Part shown: in pieces, positions 34,848 to 43,476 of the stretch
How the letters are laid out: each line of letters begins with the position of its first letter
How positions within the stretch are numbered: the first letter of the stretch is position 1
DNA from: JAIBJN01 sp963748205
Lineage (GTDB): Bacteria; Actinomycetota; Thermoleophilia; Gaiellales; Gaiellaceae
Length of the DNA stretch: 64,000 nt
NCBI GenBank assembly: GCA_963748205.1
Contig: CAVVIB010000018.1
Location: 1 to 64,000 of the forward strand
Direction: 5' to 3'
Translations under genes and position numbers: made by a program
Notes under the pieces: model-generated
The model's database searches: none
Told to the model about the DNA's origin: nothing
The model's input: only the letters and a program-made list of their open reading frames with translations

Positions 34848-35965
34848 CTGTGGACGAGCGGGAGCGGTTTCACGATGCCGATCCCCTGCTCGCGCTTCGT
34901 GTCGGCGACCGCCTCGGCGAGCGCGAAGATCGCCCGCGAGACCTCCGCCTCCGGATCGGCGAGCACGATCGGCTCGCCCTCGTCGGCGAGCGCGCCGAGC
35001 CGTGGGTCGAACGGGATCCGGCCGAGGAGCGGTGCCTCGACCTCGGCCGCGAGCGCCTCGCCGCCGCCGGAGCCGAAGAGCTCCTCGCGCGAGCCGTCTT
35101 CGCGGGTCAGGTAGGACATGTTCTCGGCGACGCCGAGGAGCCGCATGTTCGTCTTGCGCGCCATCTGCGCGGCCCGGACAGCGACCTGCTGGGAGGCGCG
35201 GTGCGGCGTCGTCACGACGACGGCCTCCGCGCGCGGCAGGAGCTGCCCCAGGGAGATGGCCACGTCGCCCGTGCCGGGCGGCATGTCCACGACGAGCGTG
35301 TCCAGCTCGCCCCAGTGCACGTCCGACAGAAACTGCTCGAGCGCGCGGTGGAGCATCGGCCCGCGCCACATGACCGGCGTGTTCTCGTCGAGGAAGAAGC
35401 CGATCGACATGACCTTGAGGTCGCCGCGGACGGGCGGGACGATCATCGCCCGCTCGCCGTCGTCGACGGCCACGGGCCGCTGGTGGACGCCGAGCATGTG
35501 CGGGATGGAGTAGCCGTAGACGTCGGCGTCGAGGACGCCCGTCTTGTGGCCCAGCGTCGAGTACGCCGCCGCGAGGTTCGCGGCCAGCGAGGACTTGCCC
35601 ACGCCGCCCTTGCCGCTCGCCACCGCGAGCACGCGCGTGCGCGCGTCGACCGAGATTCCCGGCGAGCGCTCGGAGACGCCGCCGCGCAGGCGCGTCGTGA
35701 GCGCGGCCTTCTCCTCGGCCGTCATGACGTCGAAGGTCAGCGCGACCTCGTCGACACCGTCGAGCGGGAGCAGCGCGCGGTCGACCTGCTCCTGGAAGCT
35801 CGCCCTCAGCGGGCACCCGGCCACGGTGAGCGCGATGGTCAGGCCCACGCGTCCGCCCTCGATCGCGACGTCGCGCACCATGTCGAGCTCGATGACCGAC
35901 CGCCCCAGCTCGGGGTCGATCACGTGCTCGAGCGCACCGAGGATCTCTTCTCGCGTTGCGGCCAT
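34844..35965 (-). CDS. Mrp/ApbC-type iron-sulfur carrier P-loop ATPase
   Basis: Mrp/NBP35-like ATPase, 373 residues from the ATG at 35963-35965 (MAATREEILGAL). The N-terminal MIP18/DUF59 domain (residues ~1-85; HVIDPELGRSVIELDMV, AGCPLRASFQEQV) precedes the deviant Walker A SGKGGVGKSSLAANLA. GVLDADVYGYSIPHMLG and VVDMPPGTGDVAISL follow. The family assembles or transfers Fe-S clusters, and complex I Fe-S maturation is a plausible client here. The CxxC of eukaryotic Nbp35 is not obvious. Divergent from the response regulator gene. Confidence 0.9.
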   Translation of the reverse strand: MAATREEILGALEHVIDPELGRSVIELDMVRDVAIEGGRVGLTIALTVAGCPLRASFQEQVDRALLPLDGVDEVALTFDVMTAEEKAALTTRLRGGVSERSPGISVDARTRVLAVASGKGGVGKSSLAANLAAAYSTLGHKTGVLDADVYGYSIPHMLGVHQRPVAVDDGERAMIVPPVRGDLKVMSIGFFLDENTPVMWRGPMLHRALEQFLSDVHWGELDTLVVDMPPGTGDVAISLGQLLPRAEAVVVTTPHRASQQVAVRAAQMARKTNMRLLGVAENMSYLTREDGSREELFGSGGGEALAAEVEAPLLGRIPFDPRLGALADEGEPIVLADPEAEVSRAIFALAEAVADTKREQGIGIVKPLPLVHS

Positions 35966-36039
35966 GGGGTCAAGGCTACCAACGTCCAGCCGCGGCCAGG
36001 CGCGCTCCGGCGGACTCTGCTGCCACACTCAGATCCCTG

Positions 36040-36723
36040 ATGGACGCACATCTCCTGCTCGTCGAGGACGACCCCTCCATCCGCGAGACGACCGCGCTCG
36101 GCCTCACCGGGGCCGGGTTCCGCGTGACGACGGCGCCGGACGGGCGCGACGCGCTCCTCCGCTTCCGCCAGGAGCAGTTCGACCTCGTCGTGCTCGACCT
36201 CATGCTCCCGGAGGTGGACGGCTACGAGGTCTGCCGGGAGATCCGGCGCACGAGCCGGATGCCGATCGTGATGCTCTCGGCGCGGAGCGACACGGTGGAC
36301 GTCGTCGTCGGGCTCGAGCTCGGCGCCGACGACTACGTGACCAAGCCGTTCGAGATGCCCGAGCTCGTCGCACGGGTGCGCGCGGCGCTCCGCCGCTCCT
36401 CCGCTGGCGAGGCCGCGGAGCCGCACATCGTCGCCGGCGACCTGGAGATCGACCCCGCCGCCTTCCGCGCGACCAAGGCGGGCACGGACCTCGAGCTGAC
36501 CGCCACCGAGTTCCGCCTGCTGCTCGAGCTCGCGCGGCGCCCCGGCCAGGTCTTCACGCGCGAGCTCCTGCTCGAGCGCGTGTGGAACTACGAGTACCTC
36601 GGCGACTCGCGGCTCGTCGACGTCGCCGTCCAGCGCCTGCGCGGCAAGGTCGAGGACGACCCGCGCAACCCGGCGCTCATCTCCACGGTGCGCGGGGTCG
36701 GCTACCGCTTCGAGCGACCGTGA
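36040..36723 (+). CDS. OmpR-family response regulator (MtrA-like)
   Basis: 227 residues from the ATG at 36040 (MDAHLLLVEDDPSIRE). Receiver domain with acidic pocket EDD, phosphoacceptor Asp in VVLDLMLPEVDG (~53), Thr/Ser in VMLSARSD and Lys in VTKPFE. The C-terminal winged helix ends with the typical LISTVRGVGYRFERP. The stop overlaps the kinase GTG (GTGA). The combination with a downstream GerMN lipoprotein recalls MtrA-MtrB-LpqB of actinobacteria, which controls cell-wall and envelope genes. Confidence 0.9.
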   Translation: MDAHLLLVEDDPSIRETTALGLTGAGFRVTTAPDGRDALLRFRQEQFDLVVLDLMLPEVDGYEVCREIRRTSRMPIVMLSARSDTVDVVVGLELGADDYVTKPFEMPELVARVRAALRRSSAGEAAEPHIVAGDLEIDPAAFRATKAGTDLELTATEFRLLLELARRPGQVFTRELLLERVWNYEYLGDSRLVDVAVQRLRGKVEDDPRNPALISTVRGVGYRFERP

Positions 36724-38147
36724 CCGACCTCCCGCGGGTCCACCGTCCCGTCCGCCTGCGGCGCCGGCTCGCGCTCGCGTTCGCGCTCACGGCCGGAATT
36801 GCGGCGGCCGCCCTCGCAGCCGGCTCGTACTTCCTCGTCCGCGACGCCCGCCTGGACGTCTCCGTCGAGCGCTCCCTGGACCAGACGCGCTTCAACCTCG
36901 TCCTCGCCGCCGAGACGCTCGCCAGCGGCAGCCCCGACGACCTGCTCGAGGCGTACGAGCGCCGCGGCGGCTTCGAGACCGTGCTGCTCGTGGACGACCG
37001 GATCTTTCCGTCGAGCCTCTCGCTCGGCGAGGAGCAGGTGCCGGAGGACCTGGACGAGCTCGTCGCAGACGGCCAGCTCGCCTACGAACGCACGACGGTC
37101 GCCGACACGCGCTACCTCGTCACCGGCGGCCAGGTTCCAGGCTCCGACGACGAGGCGTACTTCTTCTTCTCCGAGGAGGAGGTCTGGGACGACCTGGCGC
37201 AGCTGCGCAACATCCTCCTGATCGGGCTCGGGATCGTGATCGTCTTCGCTGCGCTGGCCGGGCTCCTGCTCGCGCGGCGCATGCTGGCGCCGGTCGCCAG
37301 GGCGAGCACCGCGGCCCGGTCGCTCGCCGAGGGCCTCCTCGACACGCGCCTCCCCGTCGAGCGCGAGGACGAGTTCGGCGCCTGGGCCGCCTCGTTCAAC
37401 GAGATGGCCGACGCGCTCGAGACGAAGATCAACGAGCTCTCGGAGGCGCAGGCGCGCGAGCGGCGCTTCACGGCCGACGTCGCCCACGAGCTGCGCACGC
37501 CGCTGACGGCGGTCGTCAACGAGGCGTCGCTCCTCGCCGAGCACATCGAGCGAATGCCGCCCGAGGCGCAGCGCCCGGCGGAGCTGCTCGTCGCCGACGT
37601 CAGCCGCCTCCGCGACCTCGTCGAGGACCTGATGGAGATCTCACGGCTGGACGCCGGGACGCAGCCCGTGCGGCCCGAGCAGGTCGACCTCGGCTCGCTC
37701 GTCACCTCTGCCGTGAGCGCACGCGGCTGGCGCGACCGGCTCGAGCTGGACACGGAGGAGGTCGTGATCACGAGCGACCCCCGGCGACTGGAGCGCATCG
37801 TCGCCAACCTGATCGGCAACGCGATCGAGCACGGCGGCAGGGACGTGGCCGTCCGGGTCGGCCGCGACGGGATCGGCCCGTTCGTCGAGGTCGCCGACCG
37901 CGGCCCCGGCATCGCACGAGAGGACGTGCCGCACCTGTTCGACCGCTTCTTCAAGGCCGACCGTGCCCGGGCCGGGCGCGGAACCGGCCTCGGGCTCGCG
38001 ATCGCGCTCGAGAACGCACGCCTCCTCGACGGGGAGATCGACGTCTGGAGCGAGCCAGGCGTCGGCACGCGCTTCACGCTCCGCTTCGCTGTTACGAAAC
38101 CGTTACACGACGGTGAGAGCGGCGTTGCGGGCGACGAGCACGATTGA
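36720..38147 (+). CDS. sensor histidine kinase (MtrB-like)
   Basis: 475 residues. TM1 near residues 15-40 (LALAFALTAGIAAAALAAGS), an extracytoplasmic sensor of ~120 residues, TM2 near 162-183 (ILLIGLGIVIVFAALAGLLL), then HAMP. The H-box DVAHELRTPL has the phosphorylated His at ~256. N-box (IVANLIGNAIEHG), G1 (VADRGPGIA), F-box and G2 (GRGTGLGLAIALENARLL) follow. GTG start coupled to the response regulator. The last codons contain a GTTAC direct repeat that may be a binding site for the partner regulator. Confidence 0.92.
   Translation: MTDLPRVHRPVRLRRRLALAFALTAGIAAAALAAGSYFLVRDARLDVSVERSLDQTRFNLVLAAETLASGSPDDLLEAYERRGGFETVLLVDDRIFPSSLSLGEEQVPEDLDELVADGQLAYERTTVADTRYLVTGGQVPGSDDEAYFFFSEEEVWDDLAQLRNILLIGLGIVIVFAALAGLLLARRMLAPVARASTAARSLAEGLLDTRLPVEREDEFGAWAASFNEMADALETKINELSEAQARERRFTADVAHELRTPLTAVVNEASLLAEHIERMPPEAQRPAELLVADVSRLRDLVEDLMEISRLDAGTQPVRPEQVDLGSLVTSAVSARGWRDRLELDTEEVVITSDPRRLERIVANLIGNAIEHGGRDVAVRVGRDGIGPFVEVADRGPGIAREDVPHLFDRFFKADRARAGRGTGLGLAIALENARLLDGEIDVWSEPGVGTRFTLRFAVTKPLHDGESGVAGDEHD
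38091..38106 (+). promoter_or_regulatory. direct repeat GTTAC-N6-GTTAC, candidate MtrA-type operator
   Basis: GTTACGAAACCGTTAC places two GTTAC half-sites exactly 11 bp apart, one helical turn, 71 bp before the ATG of the GerMN lipoprotein gene and within the end of the kinase gene. OmpR-family dimers, including MtrA, bind such tandem half-sites. That the neighbouring regulator binds here is inference. Confidence 0.35.
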
Positions 38148-38176
38148 GCTCGAGCGTTCCCTCGAAGGAGAAGACC

Positions 38177-39097
38177 ATGAAGGCCCTGCTCCTGCCCCCC
38201 GCCATCGTGCTCGCCCTCACCCTCGGGTTCACGGCCGCGAGCTGCGGCTCGAACGGCGACGCGACCTCCGCCGGCCCGATCCCCTCCGTTCAGGACACGA
38301 CGGGCACGACGAACGAGGTCGAGGCCCCCACCACGACCGAGGAGCAGACCGACACCGAATCGAGCGGCGAGGGCACGGTCACCTACCAGGTCTGGTTCAA
38401 CGACGCCGAGGGGCTCTTCGTCTCCTACAGGACGCAGGAGCGCACGCCCCGCGTCGGCACCGCCGCGCTGGAGGCGCTCCTCGAGGGGCCCGACTCCTTC
38501 GAGGAGGGCTACGGCCTCCGCACGGCAGTTCCCGACGGGACGCAGCTCCTCGACCTGAAGATCGCAGACGGGATCGCACGCGTCGACCTGACCTCGGAGT
38601 TCGAGTCGGGCGGCGGCAGCGCGTCCATGCAGATGCGCCTGGCGCAGGTCGTCTACACGATCACGCAGTTCCCGACCGTGAAGGGCGTCGTCTTCCTCCT
38701 CGACGGCGAGCAGATCGACGTCCTCGGCGGCGAGGGGATCATCATCGACCACCCGCTCACGCGGCGCGACTACGCCGACCTGCTCCCGACGATCCTCGTC
38801 ACGAGCCCCGCGCTCGGCCAGGAGGTCGGCAGCCCCGTGCTGATCACGGGGAGCGCCAACGTCTTCGAGGCCAACGTCTCCGTGCAGATCCTCGACGAGA
38901 ACGGCGAGGTCATCGCCGAGACGTTCACGACGGCGACCTGCGGGACCGGCTGCCGCGGGACGTACAGGGTCTCCGTGCCGTACGAGGTCGACACCGCGCA
39001 GGACGGGACGATCGTCGTCCACGACGACGACGCTGCCGGCGTCGGCAGGCCCCCGCACGAGGTTCGGATCCCGGTCCGGCTCGTTCCCGGGGCGTGA
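38177..39097 (+). CDS. GerMN / Gmad2-domain lipoprotein (LpqB-like context)
   Basis: 306-residue exported protein. Start ATG 38177 has a good AAGGAG six bases upstream. The signal peptide MKALLLPPAIVLALTLGFTA runs into AASCGS, a near-lipobox (Cys ~22), then a Thr/Glu-rich linker. GerMN domain at ~75-190 (VTYQVWFNDAEGLFV, RTAVPDGTQLLDLKIADGIA, QVVYTITQFPTVKGVVFLLD) is followed by a C-terminal Gmad2 Ig-like domain (SPALGQEVGSPVLITGSANV, RGTYRVSVPYEV). Its place behind the kinase mirrors LpqB, which modulates MtrB. An accessory sensor or envelope role is inferred. Confidence 0.85.
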   Translation: MKALLLPPAIVLALTLGFTAASCGSNGDATSAGPIPSVQDTTGTTNEVEAPTTTEEQTDTESSGEGTVTYQVWFNDAEGLFVSYRTQERTPRVGTAALEALLEGPDSFEEGYGLRTAVPDGTQLLDLKIADGIARVDLTSEFESGGGSASMQMRLAQVVYTITQFPTVKGVVFLLDGEQIDVLGGEGIIIDHPLTRRDYADLLPTILVTSPALGQEVGSPVLITGSANVFEANVSVQILDENGEVIAETFTTATCGTGCRGTYRVSVPYEVDTAQDGTIVVHDDDAAGVGRPPHEVRIPVRLVPGA

Positions 39098-39130
39098 AGA
39101 AACCTGCCCGCTCAAACGTCTGAATCCCTG

Positions 39131-39692
39131 ATGGACATCGCGACCGCGCCCGAGCCGGCCGCCGACATCCGTCCCGCGGTGCTCGAACGGGCACGGCGGG
39201 GAGATCAGGAGGCGTTCGCTGCCGTGATCAGACATTACGACCCAGGGCTACGAGCTCTCGCCTACCGGCTCCTCGGAGACCGGGACTGGATGGACGACGC
39301 CCTCCAGGAGGCGTACGTCAAGGCGTTCCGCGCGCTGCCGCGCTTCCAGAGGCGCGCGAAGGTCGGAACCTGGCTCTACCGGATCGTCTACAACACCTGC
39401 CTCGACGAGCTGCGGAAGGCGCGCCGCGCGGTCACGGAGCCGCTCGACGAGAACCTCGACCAGCCCGGCGGCTGGGCCGACCCCGCCGACGTCGCCGCCG
39501 GCCGGGGCGACCTGTCGCGCGCGCTCGCGGCGCTGCCCGAGCAGGAGCGCGCGGCCGTGCTCCTCGTCGACGCACAGGGCTTCGACTACCGCGACGCGGC
39601 GCAGGTACTCGGCGTCCCGGAGGGCACGGTCGCGTCGCAGGCTGAACCGTGCGCGCGCCTCCCTGCGGACCGCGCTCGGAGGTGCGGCATGA
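39131..39692 (+). CDS. ECF RNA polymerase sigma factor (frame break near 39638)
   Basis: Group IV sigma-70, ~186 residues after correction. Region 2 reads YRLLGDRDWMDDALQEAYVK and GTWLYRIVYNTCLDELRKAR. Region 4 reads LAALPEQERAAVLLVDAQG, YRDAAQVLGVPEGTVAS, then RLNRARASLRTALGGAA once a surplus base near 39638 (GCGTCGCAGGCTG) is skipped. That tail ends at TGA 39690-39692, overlapping the next ATG (ATGA). Uncorrected, the frame runs into the next gene and fakes a sigma-sensor fusion. Confidence 0.88.
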
Positions 39693-41047
39693 CGACCGTC
39701 CGCGACGAGCGGCTCGGCGCCGCCCTCCGCCAGCTCGACACCCCCGACCACCGCCCCTCCTTCCACGCCGAGCTCGAACGTTTGCTTGCGGCCGAAGCGG
39801 CGGGGCGGCGCCCTGTGCGCCGCCCCCGCCCGCGCCTGCGCTGGGGGCTGCGCGTCGCGTTCGCGGCCGCGGTCGGCGCGCTCGCCTTCGTCGCGCTCGA
39901 CATCGTCCGCAGCGGCGACACGCCCGGTCCCGTCGAGGTCCAAGAGGCCACGGCAGCGGACGTCAAGGTGGCGGTGAGCGCCGCCATCGCCCGCGCGGAG
40001 AGCCTCTCGGGAACCTACGTCTCGAAGGAGCGCACCCCCGAGAACGACCGCGTCGACACCGCGCGCGGGACGTTCCTCATCCTGGCGGACGGCAGCTTCC
40101 ACACGAAGGACGACGTCAGGGAGGACGCCTACGACGCACGGCGCCGCGTGTCCGTCTTCTACGACCACGGGCCGGGCTATGACCCCTACGCCCACCGGGC
40201 GCGCAGGCTCGCCGCAGGCCCGCCCGACAGCATCGGCTACACCGACTCCGAGTTCCAGCGCGAGCTCGGCTCGGTCGTCCGCGCGCTCATGGCCGCCAAC
40301 GACGACCTGCCGGTCGAGGAGATCGAGATCCGCGGCCGGCCGGCATGGCGCCTCTCCACACCGGTGCGCCAGGACCGGCTCGCCGGCGAAGGCGGGTCCC
40401 CCGACCACCTCGTGATCGTCGTCGACCAGGAGACCGGGATCCCACTCCGGGCACGGTGGACGGTGGACGGGAGATTGGACGAGGAGCTCCGGATGACGAA
40501 CGTGGACGTGAACGCCGACGTGAGCCGGAGCGACCTGCGCGTGCGTATCCCGGCGGGCACCGAGCTCACGCGGAGCAACCAGGGCTTCCAGCGCGTCCCG
40601 CTCGACAGCGTCGAAGACGTCGTCGGCTATCCACCGCTCGTGCCGAGCTGGCTGCCGGAAGGGTTCGAGCTCGCGGACGTCACCGTCGCCGAGCAGGGCC
40701 GGCCCACCGGCGTCGAGGCGATGAACCCCGCCGCGCCCGGCGTCGTCTCGATGGCCTACCGCCGCGGCTTCGACGCGATCTTCATCTCGACCCGGATTGC
40801 CGTCGAGCCGACCGGCGGGGCGATCTGGAGCGACCCGCTCGCAACCGGCGAGGGGTTCGTGGACAACCCACAGGCAGTTCAGCTCGAAAGGGGCGCGCTG
40901 TCCGGCGTCGAAGCAAATCTCCTCATCGTGCCGCTCACCCTCCCGCATCTCTGGGCTCTCACCGACGAGCTCGTCGTCACCGTCGCCGGCGACCTGACCC
41001 GCGACGAGCTGGTCCGCGTGGCCGAGTCCCTGGAGCCCCGGTCGTGA
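39689..41047 (+). CDS. membrane-anchored RseB/LolA-like protein, putative sigma-factor partner
   Basis: 452 residues, start coupled to the ECF sigma gene. Short basic cytoplasmic N-terminus (MTTVRDERLGAALRQLDTPD), one transmembrane helix near 55-72 (VAFAAAVGALAFVALDIV), then a large extracytoplasmic part. That part has a beta-rich RseB/lipoprotein-carrier-like region (GTYVSKERTPENDRVDTARG, IVVDQETGIPLRARW) and a C-terminal domain with PPLVPSWLPEGFELADVTVAE, as in proteins regulated with ECF sigmas. No zinc anti-sigma HxxxCxxC motif is present. By position it probably modulates the sigma factor. The stop overlaps the transpeptidase GTG. Confidence 0.7.
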   Translation: MTTVRDERLGAALRQLDTPDHRPSFHAELERLLAAEAAGRRPVRRPRPRLRWGLRVAFAAAVGALAFVALDIVRSGDTPGPVEVQEATAADVKVAVSAAIARAESLSGTYVSKERTPENDRVDTARGTFLILADGSFHTKDDVREDAYDARRRVSVFYDHGPGYDPYAHRARRLAAGPPDSIGYTDSEFQRELGSVVRALMAANDDLPVEEIEIRGRPAWRLSTPVRQDRLAGEGGSPDHLVIVVDQETGIPLRARWTVDGRLDEELRMTNVDVNADVSRSDLRVRIPAGTELTRSNQGFQRVPLDSVEDVVGYPPLVPSWLPEGFELADVTVAEQGRPTGVEAMNPAAPGVVSMAYRRGFDAIFISTRIAVEPTGGAIWSDPLATGEGFVDNPQAVQLERGALSGVEANLLIVPLTLPHLWALTDELVVTVAGDLTRDELVRVAESLEPRS

Positions 41048-42066
41048 CCTACAAGCGCTATCGCACCTCTCGCCGCGGTGTCCGCGTGCTCACCTTCGTC
41101 GCCTTCCTGGCCATGATCATGATCGGCGTCGAGGCCGGCGCCCGCGCGCAGCAGGCCGCCGGCGAGGCCGACCAGCAGGTCGTGGCACAGGGCGTCCACA
41201 TCGGCGAAGTGGACGTCTCGGGCATGACGGCGGCGCAGGCCGAGCGCGCCGTTACGCAGGATGACGTCCGAGCCCCTCGACGCTCACGTACGGAGCCCAG
41301 TCCTGGCGCTTCGCGCCCGAGACGCTGGGCGCCGACTTCCAGGTCGACGGCGCCGTGCGCGCGGCGCTCGCAGCGCCGGAAGGAACCGCCGTGCGGCTCG
41401 GCGTGACCGTGAACGAGCGCCAGCTCAACCGCTGGACGAAGCGCTTCGCCAGGAAGTTCGACCAGAGGATGCGGAACGCCAGGATCGTCATCCGGGGCCT
41501 GCGGCCTGCGCGTCACGCGCTCCCAGGTCGGGCGCAAGCTCAACCGCTGGTCGACGAAGTACGCCGATCCTCAGCGACCTGCGCTCGCACGATCGCGGCC
41601 CGCTCGAGCTCGTCGCCAAGGTCACCCAGCCTCGGGTCGCGCGGAACGAGGTCGGGCCGGCGATCGTCATCCGCCGCTCCTCCAACAAGCTCTTCCTCTA
41701 CCGCGGGCAGGGCAAGGGCGGCATGAAGCTCCGCAAGCAGTTCGGCGTCGCCACCGGCCAGGCCGCGTACCCGACGCCCCTCGGCAGCTTCACGATCGTC
41801 GACAAGCAGGAGAACCCCTGGTGGTACCCGCCCGACTCCGACTGGGCCGCCGGCGCCGAGCCGGTGCCGCCCGGGCCGGGCAACCCGCTCGGGCACGCGC
41901 TGGATGGGGCTCTCCGAGCCGCTGATCGGGATCCACGGGACGCCGGACGCCGCCTCGATCGGCTACTCCGCCTCGCACGGCTGCATCCGCATGCTGGTCG
42001 AAGAGGCCGAGTGGCTCTTCGAGCGGGTGCCCGAGGGCACGCCGCGTCTTCATCCTCGACGCATAG
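41044..42066 (+). CDS. L,D-transpeptidase, YkuD domain (six frame breaks)
   Basis: Cell-wall cross-linking enzyme; ~338 residues if six surplus bases (near 41263, 41279, 41505, 41566, 41894, 42045) are removed. Order: signal anchor VLTFVAFLAMIMIGVEAGA, a peptidoglycan-binding-type domain (VHIGEVDVSGMTAAQAERAV, LTYGAQSWRFAPETLGADFQ, VTVNERQLNRW), then the YkuD domain. The YkuD domain contains SSNKLFLYRGQGKGG, FGVATGQAAYPTPLGSFTIV, GIHGTP and the catalytic SHGCIRM with active-site Cys. All six breaks are +1 and the corrected length is a multiple of three. Sequence error is likely, but this density is far above the rest of the window, so a decaying gene is possible. Confidence 0.75.
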
Positions 42067-42072
42067 CGCAGA

Positions 42073-42672
42073 ATGTCCCCTGTGTGGGAAGGCCTCTCCC
42101 AGCGCCTGGAGGGCAGGATCGTGGTGCTCGAGCCGCTCGCGCCCGAGCATGCCGACGGGCTCCGCGAGGCTGCCGCCGACCCGGCCGTCTGGCGCCTCAT
42201 GACCGTCCACGGCCACCAGGCCGACGTCTTCGACGAGTGGTTCGAGTGGACGCTCGCCAACGCGGCGGCGGGCATCGAGGCGCCGTTCGCGATCATCCTG
42301 CGGGAGAGCGGCGAGCCGGTCGGCAGCTCGCGCTACATGACGCTCCGCCCCGAGCACCGCGGCCTGGAGATCGGGTGGACGTGGCACGCGCCGCGCGTGT
42401 GGGGCACGGGCGTCAACGTCGACGCCAAGCGCCTCCTGCTCGGGCACGCCTTCGAGGACCTCGGCTGCCTCCGCGTCGAGTTCAAGACGGACGCGGCGAA
42501 CGAGCGCTCGCGCGCCGCGCTGGAGGCGCTGCCGGCCCGCTTCGAGGGCGTCTTCCTGAAGCACATGCTCGTCCGCGACGGCGAGCGCCGCGACTCGGCG
42601 TACTACGCCATCACGGACGACGAGTGGCCGGACGTTCGGGCGAACCTCGAGCGGCGGCTCGAGGACAAGTAG
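42073..42672 (+). CDS. GNAT acetyltransferase, RimJ/RimL type
   Basis: 199 residues. The N-terminal VVLEPLAPEHADGLREAA, the strand GEPVGSSRYM, GLEIGWTWHAPRVWGTGVN (a variant of the acetyl-CoA loop) and VEFKTDAANERSRAALEAL are typical of the RimJ/RimL-like N-acetyltransferase group. Substrate unknown. The ATG lies seven bases after the transpeptidase stop. It is convergent with the IMPase gene, with stops adjacent. Confidence 0.85.
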   Translation: MSPVWEGLSQRLEGRIVVLEPLAPEHADGLREAAADPAVWRLMTVHGHQADVFDEWFEWTLANAAAGIEAPFAIILRESGEPVGSSRYMTLRPEHRGLEIGWTWHAPRVWGTGVNVDAKRLLLGHAFEDLGCLRVEFKTDAANERSRAALEALPARFEGVFLKHMLVRDGERRDSAYYAITDDEWPDVRANLERRLEDK

Positions 42673-43476
42673 CTAGCGGGAGAGCCGGGCGTGGAGCTCG
42701 GCGCAGAGCTCCGGCGTTGCAGCGGCCACGACCCGTGAGCGTCCCGCGAGGTCGAGCGGGGCGGCGCCGAACGGCGGGTCGTCCGGGAGGTCGATCGCGA
42801 GGCCGCGCTCCCGGACGAGGAGCTGCGCGGCCGCGATGTCCACGCTGCGCGCCGGCTTGAGGGAGACGACGGCGTCGACGCGGCCCGCGGCGAGGTGGCA
42901 GAGCGTCAGCGCGAGCGAGCCCATGATGCGCGTGCGGTAGGCGAGGCCGACCATCTCCGCCACGTGCTCGGCGACGAGATCGGTGCGCGTCGCCTCGAAG
43001 CTGAGGATCTCGATCTGCTCCTTCGGCCCCGGACCGGTGAGCGGCTCGCCGTTCAGGAACGCGCCCTCGCCCTTGCGCGCGACCCACTCCTCGCCCGTGC
43101 CGAAGTCGTGGACGAAGCCGAGCTCGACGTCCTCCATGCGCGGGCCGGAGGCGACCGCGAGCGCGAGCGTGAAGAACGGGATGCCGCGCTTGGCGTTCAT
43201 GCTCCCGTCGATCGGGTCGCAGACGACGCGCAGCCCGTCGCCGCCGTCGCCGAAGACGCGTTCGCCGAGCTCCTCGGAGACCAGCGTGAACCCCGCCTCG
43301 ACGGCTTCGAGCCGCCGTACGACGGCCTCCTCGGCGGCGGCGTCGACCGCGGTCGTCTCGTCGCCGCCCTCGCCGTCCCCGACGCGCGGCTCGCGCTCGA
43401 GGCGCGTCGGCATCCCGTCGAGCACGTCCGCGACGGCGACGGCAGCGTCGCGGCAGACCTGGAGCCAGTCCGTCAT
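42673..43476 (-). CDS. inositol monophosphatase family protein
   Basis: 267 residues from the ATG at 43474-43476 (MTDWLQVCRDAAVAVADVL), coupled to the DUF1015 stop (ATGA). Metal-site motifs: VSEELGE, CDPIDGSMNAKRGIPFF (DPxDGT-like, Ser for Thr) and SVDIAAAQLLVRERG. Residues after RVGDGEGGDETTAVDAAAEE match the usual D-x-x-T-x-x-D segment. Archaeal-type IMPase/FBPase or CysQ-like activities are possible. In the raw frame it is joined to DUF1015, which I attribute to a surplus base near 43500. Confidence 0.85.
   Translation of the reverse strand: MTDWLQVCRDAAVAVADVLDGMPTRLEREPRVGDGEGGDETTAVDAAAEEAVVRRLEAVEAGFTLVSEELGERVFGDGGDGLRVVCDPIDGSMNAKRGIPFFTLALAVASGPRMEDVELGFVHDFGTGEEWVARKGEGAFLNGEPLTGPGPKEQIEILSFEATRTDLVAEHVAEMVGLAYRTRIMGSLALTLCHLAAGRVDAVVSLKPARSVDIAAAQLLVRERGLAIDLPDDPPFGAAPLDLAGRSRVVAAATPELCAELHARLSR

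Noticed and set aside
39099..39121. ECF-type autoregulatory promoter GAAAC...CGTC before the sigma gene
   Set aside because: The two boxes are only ~12 bp apart; ECF promoters need about 16-17 bp.
39131..41047. Apparent ECF sigma factor fused to a membrane sensor
   Set aside because: One surplus base near 39638 explains it; the corrected sigma ends RLNRARASLRTALGGAA with an ATGA overlap.
40345..41406. Long Arg/Pro/Ala-rich frames opposite or offset to real genes throughout the window
   Set aside because: These are typical high-GC shadow frames without conserved motifs; the real gene in each region has clear domain signatures.
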